In this document: positions 53,684 through 62,351 of the stretch, one piece after another | How the letters are laid out: each line of letters begins with the position of its first letter | Numbering within the stretch: position 1 is the first letter of the stretch | NCBI RefSeq assembly: GCF_029893965.1 | Contig: NZ_JARXXP010000007.1 | Coordinates: forward strand, 1 to 64,000 | Source of the DNA: Paenibacillus sp. PastM-3 | Lineage (GTDB): Bacteria; Bacillota; Bacilli; Paenibacillales; Paenibacillaceae | Length of the DNA: 64,000 nt | Direction of reading: 5' to 3' | Notes under the pieces: model-generated | Told to the model about the DNA's origin: nothing | The model's input: the letters and a program-made list of their open reading frames with translations, nothing else | Databases searched by the model: none | Translations under genes and position numbers: made by a program

Positions 53684-56056
53684 CTACTGAGTTACCTTGG
53701 TCCGCTGCTGTTCATGCCGATGGAGCATTTCCTTCTGCAACTGTTCAAAGCTGCCCATATCCAAACCATCCAGCGGCGGTTGTCCATAGTTGACCGGCAC
53801 GCGGTCTTTAATGACATAGATTGCGCCATCTTTCGCACGCCAGTAGGGAATCCGGTCTTTTCGGTAGCTGTCATACGCCTTTTGGAATTCACTAAAATGT
53901 TCTTCGGGAATAAAGGCATGAGATTCATCTTTAGCCAGCTCCAGCACTTCCACCAGCGCCTCCGATGTACCGGTACGCTCCCAATCGGCGATCATACTGG
54001 CCGCAAATCGGGAGTGACGCGGGAAGTTCACCCGGATCTTCCGGGTCGTTTGGGTGAGCATTCCCTCCAGCACTTCAGTAGCCTCTTCCAGGTGATCATC
54101 CGGCAACCATAACACGCCCTGCTCCAGCAGCAGCTCCTTCACCCATGGGTATTCATCGGCCCGTTCCTGCAGCGCATGATAGGCCGAAGATCCTGTGCCT
54201 TGGGGCAGCTTCGCCTGCGTGTAGAGGGGTAAGGCTTCTTTGATCTGTTCTGCCGCGTGCTCCGCTTCCGAGGATTCGGTCAGCAGTGAAATCTTCGGTG
54301 TACTATTCAGATCCACAAAGGCTCCATCCTTGTACATGCCCTCACGAACAGCAGAGATATCGAATCCTTCCTGCTCCAGCTGGGGCAGCATGTCGAGGGT
54401 CGGCCCGGCCAGAATCAATTCACCGGTACGCTCATCCCACTGGACATCTTCCTGGTACTCTTTCTTCAGGGTACTAAGCTTCTTGGTCAGTTGTTTACGC
54501 TGGGCCACAGGAGCCTTCAGCAAGGATACACTCCGGAACCCTTCGTCTCCCAGTACTTCTGAAATATTCAGCGCCGAGGATTTGATTTCTGACTCTCCTA
54601 GCGCCAGCTCATGCGGAGCCTCCACATGGATCTGACCGCCCTCTTGAAGCCATTCTTCCGGTTCATGATAGGCGATGCCCTGCACCGATTCAGACAATCC
54701 ACCACTAAGTGTCGAGACCAGCTTGTCTTTGCCTACTCTGCGTTGAGTACGCATACGATCTGCCGCTTGCTGCATCCGTTTGCTGGCTTCCTGCATGCTC
54801 AGTGCCTTCTTCTGCACACCTTCCGAGCCCATCCGCTTGCCCATGGAATCCAGAGACGATGACGTTCGTTCTCCCCATTTCCCCATGGAATTGAGTACCT
54901 GTGCTCCATTCAATGTCACCGGATGCTGCACAGCTTTCATAAGGGGCTTCAGCCAGAAAAAGAAGAAGAACACGAGTAACGCCAGCGCACTGAGAATCGC
55001 AAAAATGATGGGCGGTATACCTATAGCAGCACAAAACCCTTCTCCCTCGCCGTAATCCGTCTGCATTTTCACAAAAATTGCCCAATGCAAACCGCAGATC
55101 AGGCCAACGAGTAGCGTCCGCAGATATAGATTGGCAAACCCCAGCAGCGTCTCCATTTTTCCGGTATAGGCTGATTGTGTAATCCATAGATTGACCAGGA
55201 TCGCCATAAAGATAAGCACCAGAGTCTTGAGTACGGCAACCACATATAGGGGCAATACGACCAGTAGCAAATAACTGAGCAGATTAAAAATCCCGCCGCT
55301 GGTAGACACGGTCAGTTCACCGAGAGTTTGGGCGGCATACGCGGCATCTGTAATTCCATCAACACCGACAATCATCGCTTTCAGAATCTGCTGCCCCTCT
55401 AAGCCTTCATAGGCAATGCCGCTGGTTCCAATAATCCCCTCAAACATCTTGCTGGCGATCCAGTTGATGCCTACATTGGCGATATTCAGCGCCGTTAGTG
55501 AGAAATACGTGGCGACAAAGCAAACTAAAAAGACCTTGAGCAAACTGCCCAGATCCTTTTTGCCTTGAATGATTTTAAAGGTTAACCATGAGATCCCGAT
55601 AAACAACAGTACCAGACCAATGATCATAAAGAGTGACCAACCTGACTGCACCATAGCGATTTCTGCAATTTGCGGCGTGAACAAGTAGCTTTTGGCAAAG
55701 GCATCATAGAGTGGGGACATGAGCTCATCCACCAGCAGGACGATGAGTCCTTCAATCGCATCCTTGATCAGCTTGCCGGACATAAGATCCTTGAATGACT
55801 GGATCATGTCATCAACTTTTTGAATCATATCGTCTACCCAGCCGGGAATGTACCAGCTCGTTTCCCGTTCAGCAGGCACCTCTGTACTGGTCGGCACCGT
55901 GGTTGGTGTTGGCAATGCAGAGGCCATCTTCAGATCCGCTTGTTTTGAAGTTACGATCTTGCTGGGGGAAGCCTGTACCGTTACGGTCAGCAGATTGTTT
56001 GTGAAACCTAGCAACAGTAGCAGCAGAACGGTCAACATCCGAAATCGCTGTCTCAA
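53684..56056 (-). CDS. VirB6/TrbL-like polytopic membrane protein
   Basis: About 790 residues. Signal-like N-terminus (MLTVLLLLLLGFTNNLL after a basic stretch), a Pro/Thr segment (ALPTPTTVPTSTEVPAE), an amphipathic part (WVDDMIQKVDDMIQSFKDLM), then at least six membrane helices between about 130 and 380, including LFMIIGLVLLFIGISWLTF and ILSALALLVFFFFFWLKPLM. The C-terminal 400 residues are soluble and charged, a longer tail than most TrbL proteins have. I start at TTG 56056, which overlaps the upstream stop (TTGA); an ATG at 56038 is also possible. Expected to form the inner part of the transfer channel. Confidence 0.78.
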   Translation of the reverse strand: MRQRFRMLTVLLLLLLGFTNNLLTVTVQASPSKIVTSKQADLKMASALPTPTTVPTSTEVPAERETSWYIPGWVDDMIQKVDDMIQSFKDLMSGKLIKDAIEGLIVLLVDELMSPLYDAFAKSYLFTPQIAEIAMVQSGWSLFMIIGLVLLFIGISWLTFKIIQGKKDLGSLLKVFLVCFVATYFSLTALNIANVGINWIASKMFEGIIGTSGIAYEGLEGQQILKAMIVGVDGITDAAYAAQTLGELTVSTSGGIFNLLSYLLLVVLPLYVVAVLKTLVLIFMAILVNLWITQSAYTGKMETLLGFANLYLRTLLVGLICGLHWAIFVKMQTDYGEGEGFCAAIGIPPIIFAILSALALLVFFFFFWLKPLMKAVQHPVTLNGAQVLNSMGKWGERTSSSLDSMGKRMGSEGVQKKALSMQEASKRMQQAADRMRTQRRVGKDKLVSTLSGGLSESVQGIAYHEPEEWLQEGGQIHVEAPHELALGESEIKSSALNISEVLGDEGFRSVSLLKAPVAQRKQLTKKLSTLKKEYQEDVQWDERTGELILAGPTLDMLPQLEQEGFDISAVREGMYKDGAFVDLNSTPKISLLTESSEAEHAAEQIKEALPLYTQAKLPQGTGSSAYHALQERADEYPWVKELLLEQGVLWLPDDHLEEATEVLEGMLTQTTRKIRVNFPRHSRFAASMIADWERTGTSEALVEVLELAKDESHAFIPEEHFSEFQKAYDSYRKDRIPYWRAKDGAIYVIKDRVPVNYGQPPLDGLDMGSFEQLQKEMLHRHEQQRTKVTQ

Positions 56057-56370
56057 CCTCCCCACCCCCAAATCGCCATATAATCATAAAACTGTGACAG
56101 CAGGGTAAATACCGAGCCGGTCATGAATAACAGAATCAGCCCCAGCGCTACCGCCATCCGCTTCCAGAATTTTGTATCTTTCAGGCTTTTTGCCCCACGG
56201 CTGGCGGATAACAGGAACGCAAAAAAACGAATCAGCCAGTACGCTAAAGCGAGCACACACAGTATTGTCCCTGCGGCACCTGCCAGGACTAAGAACCAGT
56301 TCAAATCATCCACTACTCCTGGATCAACGGTATACATTTTTTTCATTTTTGAGATATAATCGTTGTCCAT
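56053..56370 (-). CDS. Small two-TM T4SS protein
   Basis: A 105-residue protein with two helices (WFLVLAGAAGTILCVLALAYWLI and MAVALGLILLFMTGSVFTLL) joined by a basic loop (SASRGAKSLKDTKFWKR), ending in MAIWGWGG. The loop KDTKFWK resembles KDKWFW of the next gene upstream, so the two are probably related channel or pilin-like subunits. AAGGGG lies 11 bases before the ATG. Its stop overlaps the VirB6-like start. Confidence 0.62.
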   Translation of the reverse strand: MDNDYISKMKKMYTVDPGVVDDLNWFLVLAGAAGTILCVLALAYWLIRFFAFLLSASRGAKSLKDTKFWKRMAVALGLILLFMTGSVFTLLSQFYDYMAIWGWGG

Positions 56371-56377
56371 ACCTGCA

Positions 56378-56821
56378 CTAGCCCCTTAACTTGCGAAGGT
56401 CCGGCTGGGTCCACAACGCTGACTTTTCACCTCCAAGATCCTGTGTGGATGTCCAGTTATAGATATTTTCCAGGAAGCTGAAGAAGGCTCCGCTGATGAA
56501 CAGGAACACGATAAATACAATGAGGCCTGCTTCAATCCAGAACCATTTATCCTTGATAGTGCCTTTCCCGGTACTGATCTTGACCAGCTTGATGATCACC
56601 CGGACAACGACAAATACCAACGTGGCTATCGTCAGTAACGAGATCACGAGGCCAATCGGGGTAAATACAAAATCCAGACCGTCTAGCACCTTCCAGTTAA
56701 ACTTCATTTTCTCCTTGATCTTGGTGATCGGATTATTATCGTCGGCATAGGCCAGCATAGGTAACATGAACATACTAAACAGGACCATCATGATGAGGGT
56801 CCCGGTCTTTTTGATTTTCAT
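56378..56821 (-). CDS. VirB2-like small membrane protein with signal peptide
   Basis: A 147-residue protein: signal peptide (LIMMVLFSMFMLPMLAYADD), a short periplasmic-type stretch, then two membrane helices (GLVISLLTIATLVFVVVRVII and EAGLIVFIVFLFISGAFFSF) separated by a Lys-rich loop. This signal-plus-two-helix layout is that of VirB2/TrbC-type conjugative pilins, although it is longer than usual. GGAAGGGA precedes the ATG at 56821; the frame upstream of it is without a ribosome site. Confidence 0.65.
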   Translation of the reverse strand: MKIKKTGTLIMMVLFSMFMLPMLAYADDNNPITKIKEKMKFNWKVLDGLDFVFTPIGLVISLLTIATLVFVVVRVIIKLVKISTGKGTIKDKWFWIEAGLIVFIVFLFISGAFFSFLENIYNWTSTQDLGGEKSALWTQPDLRKLRG

Positions 56822-56841
56822 TTTTCTCTTCCCTTCCGTTT

Positions 56842-57561
56842 TCAATAGAATGTCATCAGCCAAAGTGCGATACTGCAGAGCCAGCAGCTTCTTGCAATCC
56901 ACCGCTCGGCAGCCCCGCCATTTCGCAGCAGATTCAGCGCCACCTTAAGCCGTGGGAGAAGTACGGAACGAATGCCTTCCACCGTTACAGCATCCCCCAC
57001 TAAATGCGACCACCAGCCCGTCATCAAGCCAAAACCGAGCGCCTGGAACAGAACCGGCTGTGTCGAGGTAAAAGAGACTACGCCAAGGCTCAAGGCACCT
57101 GCGAACTCCGGACTATGGATGATCCCGCGATGTTTGACGAAAGGCATTACCAGCAAGGCAACGCCAGCAAGCAGGGTAAGCCAGTGGAGGCTATATAGTT
57201 CATATCCTGCAAGCAGCAACAGTCCAAGTCCACTTAGGAGGAGCATGCGTAGTCGAGAGGCTAAGGCAAAGATTAGGCCTGCTGCTGCCCATAGCCAGGG
57301 CATTGGTTGCTGCAGGACAAACCACAAGATTCCCATCCCCAGCGATAGAACGGACAATCCTTTCAATTTCTTTCGTGTATTTGTCGAGAACTGGAGCTTA
57401 TTACTGACTGTGCTGGTTTTATGGTCCAGATCCGGCAGCAGCCCGCCGATCCCCGCAGCGGCAATCAATGAGGCAGCAGGTACGATAGGCAGGGCTGGCG
57501 TAAAATAGAGCACTGTCGAACCTGCCAGAATCGCCATTCCTATATGTCCTTGTCGATTCAC
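56842..57561 (-). CDS. Membrane-bound metal-dependent hydrolase, YdjM/DUF457 type
   Basis: A 239-residue polytopic protein with the metal-binding pattern of the YdjM family: MNRQGHIGMA (His6), LLPDLDHKTS, KHRGIIHSPEF and SHLVGDAVT. The helices lie between these motifs. E. coli YdjM is a LexA-regulated membrane protein; the reaction is unknown. Finding it as the second gene of a T4SS operon is uncommon. GTG start with GGGGTG 9 bases upstream. It ends 20 bp before the VirB2-like gene, so it is co-transcribed. Confidence 0.8.
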   Translation of the reverse strand: MNRQGHIGMAILAGSTVLYFTPALPIVPAASLIAAAGIGGLLPDLDHKTSTVSNKLQFSTNTRKKLKGLSVLSLGMGILWFVLQQPMPWLWAAAGLIFALASRLRMLLLSGLGLLLLAGYELYSLHWLTLLAGVALLVMPFVKHRGIIHSPEFAGALSLGVVSFTSTQPVLFQALGFGLMTGWWSHLVGDAVTVEGIRSVLLPRLKVALNLLRNGGAAERWIARSCWLCSIALWLMTFY

Positions 57562-57653
57562 TTAGAATTTCACCCCCTTTCCGGACAGCACAAAATACCG
57601 CTTCAACGCTTGAAGCAGTTCAGGTCTTTGCAATGATTGAATTGAACCTTCTG

Positions 57654-58634
57654 TTAGAAAAAACGGCCAAGTCCCCGCTTTTTCTGTTTTTGCAAAATCG
57701 GAGATAAGAGGCCTTCAAGTAATTCATCTGTATCCGCTTGGGGATGAAAAGGATCTGGATGATTCGGAACCGCAAATACGGGCCTGCCGCTTAAGCATCC
57801 CGCCACCATCTCCCGATTTGGTTCGTTTGCCAGTGGCAAAGCAATGCGCCAGTATTCCTGCGGCACTCGGCTATGCTCCCTGCAGAAGGAGATCAGTTCC
57901 TTCACCCGCCATTCACTGCCGGAACCCACCAGTACAGGAACGCTGGCTTGTACAAATAGGTCAGCCTTCTTGCTGTTCTGTAAACTCCCTAGATCCAGCA
58001 CCGTATAGCGGTAGTCGCTCATCAGCGATCCGATCCAGTACTCGGATACCTCAGCCTTATAGAGAGCCACATTATTCAATTCATAACGGGGATGATTCGA
58101 GAAATTACCTTCCTTAATGTATTCCAGGAAAGAGAAACACGGATGATTCCCGCCTTCCCACACCGCCACTTTGGTTTTCGCATACCGGGCTAAATAGTGA
58201 GCGATGAGCAGCGCAGTATGTGTGCTGCCAGCACCTTCATACACACTGCCTACAGCAATAACGATCCTTTCCCCTTTTCGACCGAAGTTCAATTCAGGCA
58301 ATGCGATCTGTTGAGGACTCACCTCTACCAGATGATGAGCTGCGAGCAGCTTCTCTTGCCAGTTTCCGTTCAGCCATACGTCCGAAGCGCCCAATGCGGT
58401 CCAGCTTCTTACCGCTGTTGGTGATAGGCTCGATGCCTCACTAATCACGACAAACTTTACGGGGATCTCCTCCGCTAACGGTAAGATACTACGGGCCTCA
58501 TCCTCATGGATCAGGACGTATTCCGGCATCAAGATCAAGGAGCTTTCTTTGACTTCTTCAAATTTACCGCATACATGAAACTTAAAATGGGGATCACTGA
58601 TTTCTGGCTTTATGCCAACAAGTACAATATGCAA
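57654..58634 (-). CDS. ParA/CpaE-like protein, first gene of the T4SS operon
   Basis: A 326-residue protein. Residues 1-110 resemble a receiver-like CpaE head (MHIVLVGIKPEISDPH ... VKFVVISEASSLSPTAVRSW). Residues 120-310 form a SIMIBI NTPase-like domain with a degenerate P-loop, AVGSVYEGAGSTHTALLIA, in which the usual Lys is replaced. Later YTVLDLGSLQNSKKADLFV fits the DxG switch. I start at TTG 58634, which has GAGGAGG 10 bases upstream; the longer frame to 58757 crosses the promoter. By analogy with CpaE it may place the machine at a site in the cell. Confidence 0.68.
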   Translation of the reverse strand: MHIVLVGIKPEISDPHFKFHVCGKFEEVKESSLILMPEYVLIHEDEARSILPLAEEIPVKFVVISEASSLSPTAVRSWTALGASDVWLNGNWQEKLLAAHHLVEVSPQQIALPELNFGRKGERIVIAVGSVYEGAGSTHTALLIAHYLARYAKTKVAVWEGGNHPCFSFLEYIKEGNFSNHPRYELNNVALYKAEVSEYWIGSLMSDYRYTVLDLGSLQNSKKADLFVQASVPVLVGSGSEWRVKELISFCREHSRVPQEYWRIALPLANEPNREMVAGCLSGRPVFAVPNHPDPFHPQADTDELLEGLLSPILQKQKKRGLGRFF

Positions 58635-58673
58635 TGATGTCCTACCTCCTCTGAGCAATATGTCTACTGTATG

Positions 58674-58730
58674 ATCATAGCTCATGGAGGCAAGCCGAAC
58701 GTGCGAAAAATGTTCTGAAAAAGTATGGGT
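58674..58730 (-). promoter_or_regulatory. Shared-motif promoter (unit 1) of the T4SS operon
   Basis: Minus strand: ACCCATACTTTTT (complement of 58718-58730), then TATGAT (complement of 58674-58679). TATGAT begins 51 bases from the first C of CCCATAC, exactly 11 bases (one turn) farther than in units 2 and 3. No good -35 box. It lies 40-95 bp before the TTG start. Confidence 0.5.
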
Positions 58731-58797
58731 TGTTGAACATCCTTGAAAAAAGGCCACCCTGACCTATTTTTGAATCTATTTTGTCACTTATAAATAT

Positions 58798-59541
58798 TTA
58801 TTCATCATCTTCACCAAATCTGATGTCTTCATGATCTAAAAATAAAGTAATTTCATCTATTTCTGCATCTAAACTAATATAGTCATGAAAAAAGCAATAG
58901 TGTTCAGAATCAATTAGTAAATTTCTATCTGAGTTATTAAATAGATTTGCCTTCTCAGCTAACATTATGAGATTCTCATTGCCATTTGAATTTGCAGTTG
59001 TACAATAATAAAATATAAAAATAATCTCGCTTTGAGTTAATTGTGCTCTAAGAATACTAATATATTTCTCCTTGTATTTATCTTCTAGATTAATTATAGA
59101 TTCGATAATAAATCTAAGATTTCGAATGTAATGAATTAATGAAGTTTCATATTTAGAGTAAATCTCATTATATGCTTGTCGAGTTACTCTGAATTTAATG
59201 TTATCCTTAATGCTAATGTTAAATCGACCATAATCTTCATCTAATATTTCATTATATATGCTTTTCATTTCTTTATAGAGTGACTTAAATACGTTCCTCC
59301 CATGGATCTCTTCCTCTACATCTATTCTGATGCTAATATTATTTGATAATTCATTATGTAGAGAGATTAGTTTGAAAAATGTATTATCGTATTGAATCAT
59401 CTCCATCTTATGATTCTGTTCATCCTGCTTGCGTATAGTAATCAAGACCCCAAGTAATGTAAACAAGCCCCCAAAAATCCCTCCAAGATAACTACCCAAA
59501 AACCCAATCCAATCATTGGAGTTACTCATATCAAACCACAT
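58798..59541 (-). CDS. Putative phage abortive infection protein (Abi, AbiC-like)
   Basis: About 247 residues, very AT-rich. An N-terminal membrane helix (WIGFLGSYLGGIFGGLFTLLGVLITI) is followed by a helical cytoplasmic domain with DNTFFKLISLHNELSNNI, SLIHYIRNLRFIIESIINL and YISILRAQLTQSEIIFIFYY, a pattern typical of the putative phage abortive infection family (PF16872-like). Members are thought to kill or stall infected cells. No clear ribosome site is seen at 59541 or at the internal ATG 59529. Its start lies only 25 bp from the end of an IS1634-family element, whose insertion may have replaced its promoter. Confidence 0.65.
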   Translation of the reverse strand: MWFDMSNSNDWIGFLGSYLGGIFGGLFTLLGVLITIRKQDEQNHKMEMIQYDNTFFKLISLHNELSNNISIRIDVEEEIHGRNVFKSLYKEMKSIYNEILDEDYGRFNISIKDNIKFRVTRQAYNEIYSKYETSLIHYIRNLRFIIESIINLEDKYKEKYISILRAQLTQSEIIFIFYYCTTANSNGNENLIMLAEKANLFNNSDRNLLIDSEHYCFFHDYISLDAEIDEITLFLDHEDIRFGEDDE

Positions 59542-59566
59542 AAAATTTTTTGAACTTACAATCCAT

Positions 59567-61319
59567 CCTAAGTTCCCGGAATTTATAACGAGGGAGGTTC
59601 TACTCCGAGCGCTCGATACAAATCAGCCTGTTTTTGCGTCACTTCACCTAAGATTCGTCCGTGTCCAGGCGCTTCAAACCGCTCTATGGTGTCCAATTGA
59701 TCGAGTAGTCCTTGCATCGTCCAGGATTCAAAGAGTCCGGCATCCTGCATGCGTTTCTTGACGTAGGAAAGATAGATAAGAGCAATAAATTCCACAAACA
59801 GCTTGCCATTAAGCGAAGTTTCTGAAGAAACTTGCATTCTCCGGAAATTCAGCCGTTCTTTGAGATTGCCGAATGCCTTCTCTACGATGTCTTTGCTGCG
59901 GTATAGTGACAACGCTTCATCCGGTTCTTTGACTTCGTTGGAAAGCAGTGCAAAGTAGCCATAGTTCTGTGCCACCTCAAGCATCTTGTCCTCTCGTGGG
60001 ACAATCTTTCGGCCACGCTTGGGGGTCTCGGTCACTTCAAAATACTTGGCGTAATCCTTTCGACAATACTCACGCAACGTGCCTTCCTGCAGATCCCGGT
60101 ACAGACGTGTCAGGTACTCATTCATGTCTGCTTGATCCCTGGCTGCTTTCTCTGGATTGTAATAGAGCAGGAGATAGGCTCTGCGCGTTTCTTGCAGAAC
60201 GTCGCCCTTGTAAGGGCGCTCTTGTTCGTAGGCCCAATCGATTCGTTTGCAGATGCCATAGGTTCCGTACTGCGTATGTAAATTCGACCAGAGTCTCAAG
60301 CGCTCCCGTTCCTCTTCCAAGTGCGATTTGACGTAGGAGAGGTTTAACTTGACGCCGATGATAAATTTTTGATGGTTCTGGTAGAGATGATCGACATTAC
60401 GCTTGCTGTAAAAGCCACGATCCAGCACGACGCTTACTTTCTTGTACCCCATGATGTGAAACTCTTGCATCAGTTGCCGAACCGTCTTGACGTCCGTCAC
60501 GTGCCCGGGAAGCTTTCGGTAGTAAAAGGGCAGGCCGGATTCCTCGCCAAAGAGGAGCGCCAAATTGATTTGGGGCAACCGATCATGTTCTTTATTCTTG
60601 CCCTTCTTCACTTGCTTCAGCACCTCAGAGTAGCTGGAAATCGTGGTAATATCGAAAGCCCAGTATTCCTTTTCGATGCGCCGTTTGCCTTGCCTCTCGA
60701 AAAAGGTCATGCGCTGTGCCTCTTCAATCGACTGGAACAACTCGCTGCTTCGTTGCGAAGGAATATCTGCTCCATAGGGATGAATATGCATGCGCTGCCA
60801 GTGGGAAAAGCGGCTGAGGGAGTTGTTTTCTTCCAGGATTAGATAGTAGGCGATGGACAGAATTTTCTTGTAGCTATCCGGAAAACAAGCCTTGAGATCG
60901 GCTTCGACACCGGTTTCCTGTCCGATTTGATCAAAAAGGTACGTTGCGCCGTAGAAACTACGCTGAAAGCTGCTGATCGGTACAGGTCCGCGTTTCTTGG
61001 CAGGAGCTTCAGCCCCCGTCTCTGGCTCTTTCCGATACGCTCGGGTAGGAACGATTTCTCCTGTCTTTGGGTCGACTCTCCCAATCAGCGTCCGCTTTGC
61101 CCGAGACTGCTGCTTTTCCTTGTCCCAGAAGGGCTCGTTGTTGTAGGCATAGGTAATGCCTGTCTTTTTATTGGTTTGATAAATGATCGCCATAATAACC
61201 ACCAACCTCGTTATACATTCTATAATATGTAACGAGGTAAAATCAACCATTTTGTTGTTAAACCCTTGTCACTACGCGGTGTTCCCTTACAACATCGTTA
61301 CACAATCCGGGAACTCAGG
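59567..61319 (-). mobile_element. IS1634-family insertion sequence, apparently complete
   Basis: Terminal inverted repeats of about 25 bp: 59567-59591 begins CCTAAGTTCCCGGAATTT and 61295-61319 is its imperfect reverse complement (CCTGAGTTCCCGGATTGT read inward, both ending TAACGA). A single transposase gene fills the element. The flanking 6-mers ATCCAT (left) and ATACAT (right) differ by one base, so target duplication is suggestive only. Confidence 0.85.
59583..61193 (-). CDS. IS1634-family transposase (IS4-type DDE)
   Basis: A 536-residue transposase that starts MAIIYQTNKKTGITYAY. The catalytic pattern of IS4-type enzymes is visible: first Asp in EKEYWAFDITTISSYSE, second Asp in VSVVLDRGFYSKRN, and the Glu-containing YREK-like block YRSKDIVEKAFGNLKERL near the C-terminus. 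Open throughout, so it may be active. Start at 61193; the longer frame to 61250 reaches into the terminal region. Confidence 0.92.
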   Translation of the reverse strand: MAIIYQTNKKTGITYAYNNEPFWDKEKQQSRAKRTLIGRVDPKTGEIVPTRAYRKEPETGAEAPAKKRGPVPISSFQRSFYGATYLFDQIGQETGVEADLKACFPDSYKKILSIAYYLILEENNSLSRFSHWQRMHIHPYGADIPSQRSSELFQSIEEAQRMTFFERQGKRRIEKEYWAFDITTISSYSEVLKQVKKGKNKEHDRLPQINLALLFGEESGLPFYYRKLPGHVTDVKTVRQLMQEFHIMGYKKVSVVLDRGFYSKRNVDHLYQNHQKFIIGVKLNLSYVKSHLEEERERLRLWSNLHTQYGTYGICKRIDWAYEQERPYKGDVLQETRRAYLLLYYNPEKAARDQADMNEYLTRLYRDLQEGTLREYCRKDYAKYFEVTETPKRGRKIVPREDKMLEVAQNYGYFALLSNEVKEPDEALSLYRSKDIVEKAFGNLKERLNFRRMQVSSETSLNGKLFVEFIALIYLSYVKKRMQDAGLFESWTMQGLLDQLDTIERFEAPGHGRILGEVTQKQADLYRALGVEPPSL

Positions 61320-62351
61320 ATACATTGCCTATCAATGTGGTGAATATTTCTCCATAGATTACGAGCAAAAACAATACATGAAAATACCGCCCGAAATCTC
61401 GAATAATCTCGGCCATCGGAATATCGTATTGAAGAATCTCGGGCTGACTCCCATAAGAAGCCCGAATAATGGTATGAATTTTCTCTCGGTAGGCCGGTCC
61501 GGTGTGTTTGAATTCTTTTATCAAATCCCGTAATGTTTGTTCATTAACAACCGGGAAAATGACATCACGAATTACTCCATCTGGATTATTGATTGCGGAC
61601 TGCGCCATGTTGAATAAAATTCCATACTTATTGCTTACCTTGCGTAAGTCATTCAGAATTTCCTTTTCGACTTTACGTTCTGCTCTTACTCCTATCCGAT
61701 GGACGATCTGAATAAGCAGCTCGATCAAATTGTCCGTTATTTCCATGCTTCTTAGCCGGAAGAAGGCGGCCAACAGTGTATAACGGATCGGATCAGGATG
61801 CCGGCGAAGTTCCCTGAGATCCTCTGTTGCGGTCCGCTGTCGGTACTTGGTCAATACTTTAAGAGGGATATCACGAAACAGATCATCCGGAAGTTCCAGA
61901 TTTCGAATCGTTCGTAGCTTGCTTACTTCTCTTAACACACTTTCAACACCTGGTTTGCCTGGATCGGACTTCAGCTCTTGAAAAGAAAGAAGTCCCTCGT
62001 CGCTGCTTGAACCGCCCTGTTCTTCATCCAGAAATGCGATGCGCTCTACAAGTGAATCCAATTTAGACAAAGACGACGTGGGCATCTTGCCCAGTGTGGC
62101 TTGGAAAAATTGCTCTTCATATGTACGGATTGCCGCTCTAATAAGTCGCTCGATGCGATCGGGCGTAGGCGGTACAACTTTTATCTCCCGAAATCGCCGG
62201 TATACAATCTCAACCAAATGTTCGAAGTCGTGATCCTGGAATAACACATTTTTGCATAGCCAATCGATTACCTCTTCAGCATCTTGGATGGTATCCTCAC
62301 GAAAGGGGGTAGTACCAGCGTAGCTGTCACCAAGGGCAAAGTAGATGTAAA
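61320..62351 (-). pseudogene. Tn3-family transposase fragment (DUF4158 part)
   Basis: The frame is open without a proper start and holds the N-terminal part of a Tn3-family TnpA: FREDTIQDAEEVIDWLCKN, VVPPTPDRIERLIRAAIRTY, LRRHPDPIRYTLLAAFFRLR, VHRIGVRAERKVEKEILNDL and VIRDVIFPVVNEQTLRDLI. Similarity fades after HTIIRASYGS (about 61455), where the next TnpA block should follow, and the frame then meets the IS1634 end. The first ~100 and last ~600 residues of a normal ~1000-residue TnpA are absent, so this is a remnant. Confidence 0.8.

Larger units (their letters stand above)
28098..58740 (-). other. Hybrid Tad-pilus / type IV secretion / WxL surface locus
   Basis: About 27 genes, nearly all on the minus strand, whose base composition differs from both flanks. 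Contents from the upstream end: ParA/CpaE-like protein, membrane hydrolase, VirB2-like, VirB6-like, VirB3-ParA fusion, VirB4, VirB1-like hydrolase, FtsK translocase; then HTH, CpaF, TadB, TadC, pilins, CpaB; then WxL and DUF916 proteins; then large secreted proteins and prepilin peptidase. No relaxase, replication gene or intact integrase was found. Three transcription units share a promoter-upstream motif. It may be part of an integrative element or a resident surface machine. The outer limits are set by flanking unrelated genes, not by seen attachment sites. Confidence 0.65.

Noticed and set aside
59561..61325. Target-site duplication of the IS1634 element
   Set aside because: ATCCAT and ATACAT differ by one base, so I do not claim a true duplication.
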